Shown piece by piece: positions 5,856-6,039 of a stretch of 6,039 nt of DNA. Both the position numbers and the translations under genes were made by a program. The notes under the pieces are model-generated. The model had not been told where the DNA came from. It made no database searches and saw only the letters and a list, made by a program, of their open reading frames with translations. Where the stretch lies: the NCBI GenBank assembly GCA_013695255.1, contig JACDAV010000423.1:1-6039 (forward strand), given 5' to 3'. The DNA is from Chloroflexota bacterium (GTDB lineage Bacteria; Chloroflexota; Limnocylindria; Limnocylindrales; CSP1-4). Position 1 is the stretch's first letter, and each line of letters starts with the position of its first letter.

Positions 5856-6039
5856 ATGACGACCGGCCGTGTCGAGTGGATCCACATCGCGCCCGCGGAG
5901 GGCGCGCCCGTCCGGTCCGTCGAGCGCATCCGGGCGCTGGGCGGGATCGGTCTGGATGGCGATCGTCACGGCCTGCCGCCGGCAGGGAACGCGTCGCCCC
6001 ACCGGGACAACGACCTGACACTCGTCGAGGCGGAGGCGA
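5856..6039 (+). CDS. MOSC domain-containing protein (N-terminal part, cut by window end)
   Basis: Only the first 61 codons are in the window. The sequence MTTGRVEWIHIAPAEGAPV followed by LGGIGLDGDRH (28-38) is typical of the start of MOSC domains, a beta-barrel related to the C-terminal domain of molybdenum cofactor sulfurase and to YiiM/YuaD-type proteins. Such proteins are thought to bind or transfer sulfur through a conserved Cys further downstream, which cannot be checked here. The segment after GDRH (HRDNDLTLVEAEA) matches the part of the barrel that ends in a helix. No signal peptide. The start ATG 5856 is supported by a leaderless -10 element 7 nt upstream. It is transcribed away from the GNAT/GMC genes. 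A link with the sulfur-carrier cluster is thematically tempting but not shown. Confidence 0.82.
   Translation, partial: MTTGRVEWIHIAPAEGAPVRSVERIRALGGIGLDGDRHGLPPAGNASPHRDNDLTLVEAEA

Overview
This window is high-GC bacterial DNA; third codon positions in the real genes are almost all G or C. Gene content (CysO/CysM/Mec-type cysteine synthesis, a DUF3224 protein) and promoters that look leaderless (TANNNT placed 7-8 nt before a start codon) point to a high-GC Chloroflexota or Actinomycetota genome. I cannot choose between them from sequence alone.

Region 1 (1-3123, plus strand) is a tightly packed four-gene cluster for cysteine synthesis by the protein-thiocarboxylate route. The genes are: an E1-like adenylyltransferase with an N-terminal rhodanese domain (MoeZ-like); the ubiquitin-like sulfur carrier CysO, ending in Gly-Gly; a CysM-type O-phosphoserine sulfhydrylase; and a JAMM/MPN+ metallopeptidase (Mec-like). 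From family knowledge, the E1/rhodanese protein turns the CysO C-terminus into a thiocarboxylate, CysM joins it to the aminoacrylate made from O-phosphoserine, and Mec cuts cysteine off CysO. Junctions are an ATGA overlap, a 2-nt gap and a 7-nt overlap, so one translationally coupled operon is likely. A 145-residue four-helix membrane protein of unknown function follows 40 nt later (3164-3601).

Region 2 (3602-4523, plus strand) is a 160-nt spacer, then an unrecognised 100-residue protein with a likely leaderless start at 3773, then a DUF3224 protein. These two probably form an operon.

Region 3 (4524-4969) is a non-coding gap between convergent genes. It is rich in TCACC/GGTGA words and inverted repeats.

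Region 4 (4970-5649, minus strand) holds a GNAT acetyltransferase. Its start overlaps by 4 nt the stop of a 94-codon reading frame that appears to be three non-adjacent pieces of a GMC-family flavin oxidoreductase joined in frame: a shrunken pseudogene that still has a promoter and a start codon and leads into the GNAT gene.

Region 5 (5650-6039) is a divergent intergenic region with several inverted repeats, then the first 61 codons of a MOSC-domain protein, cut off by the window end.
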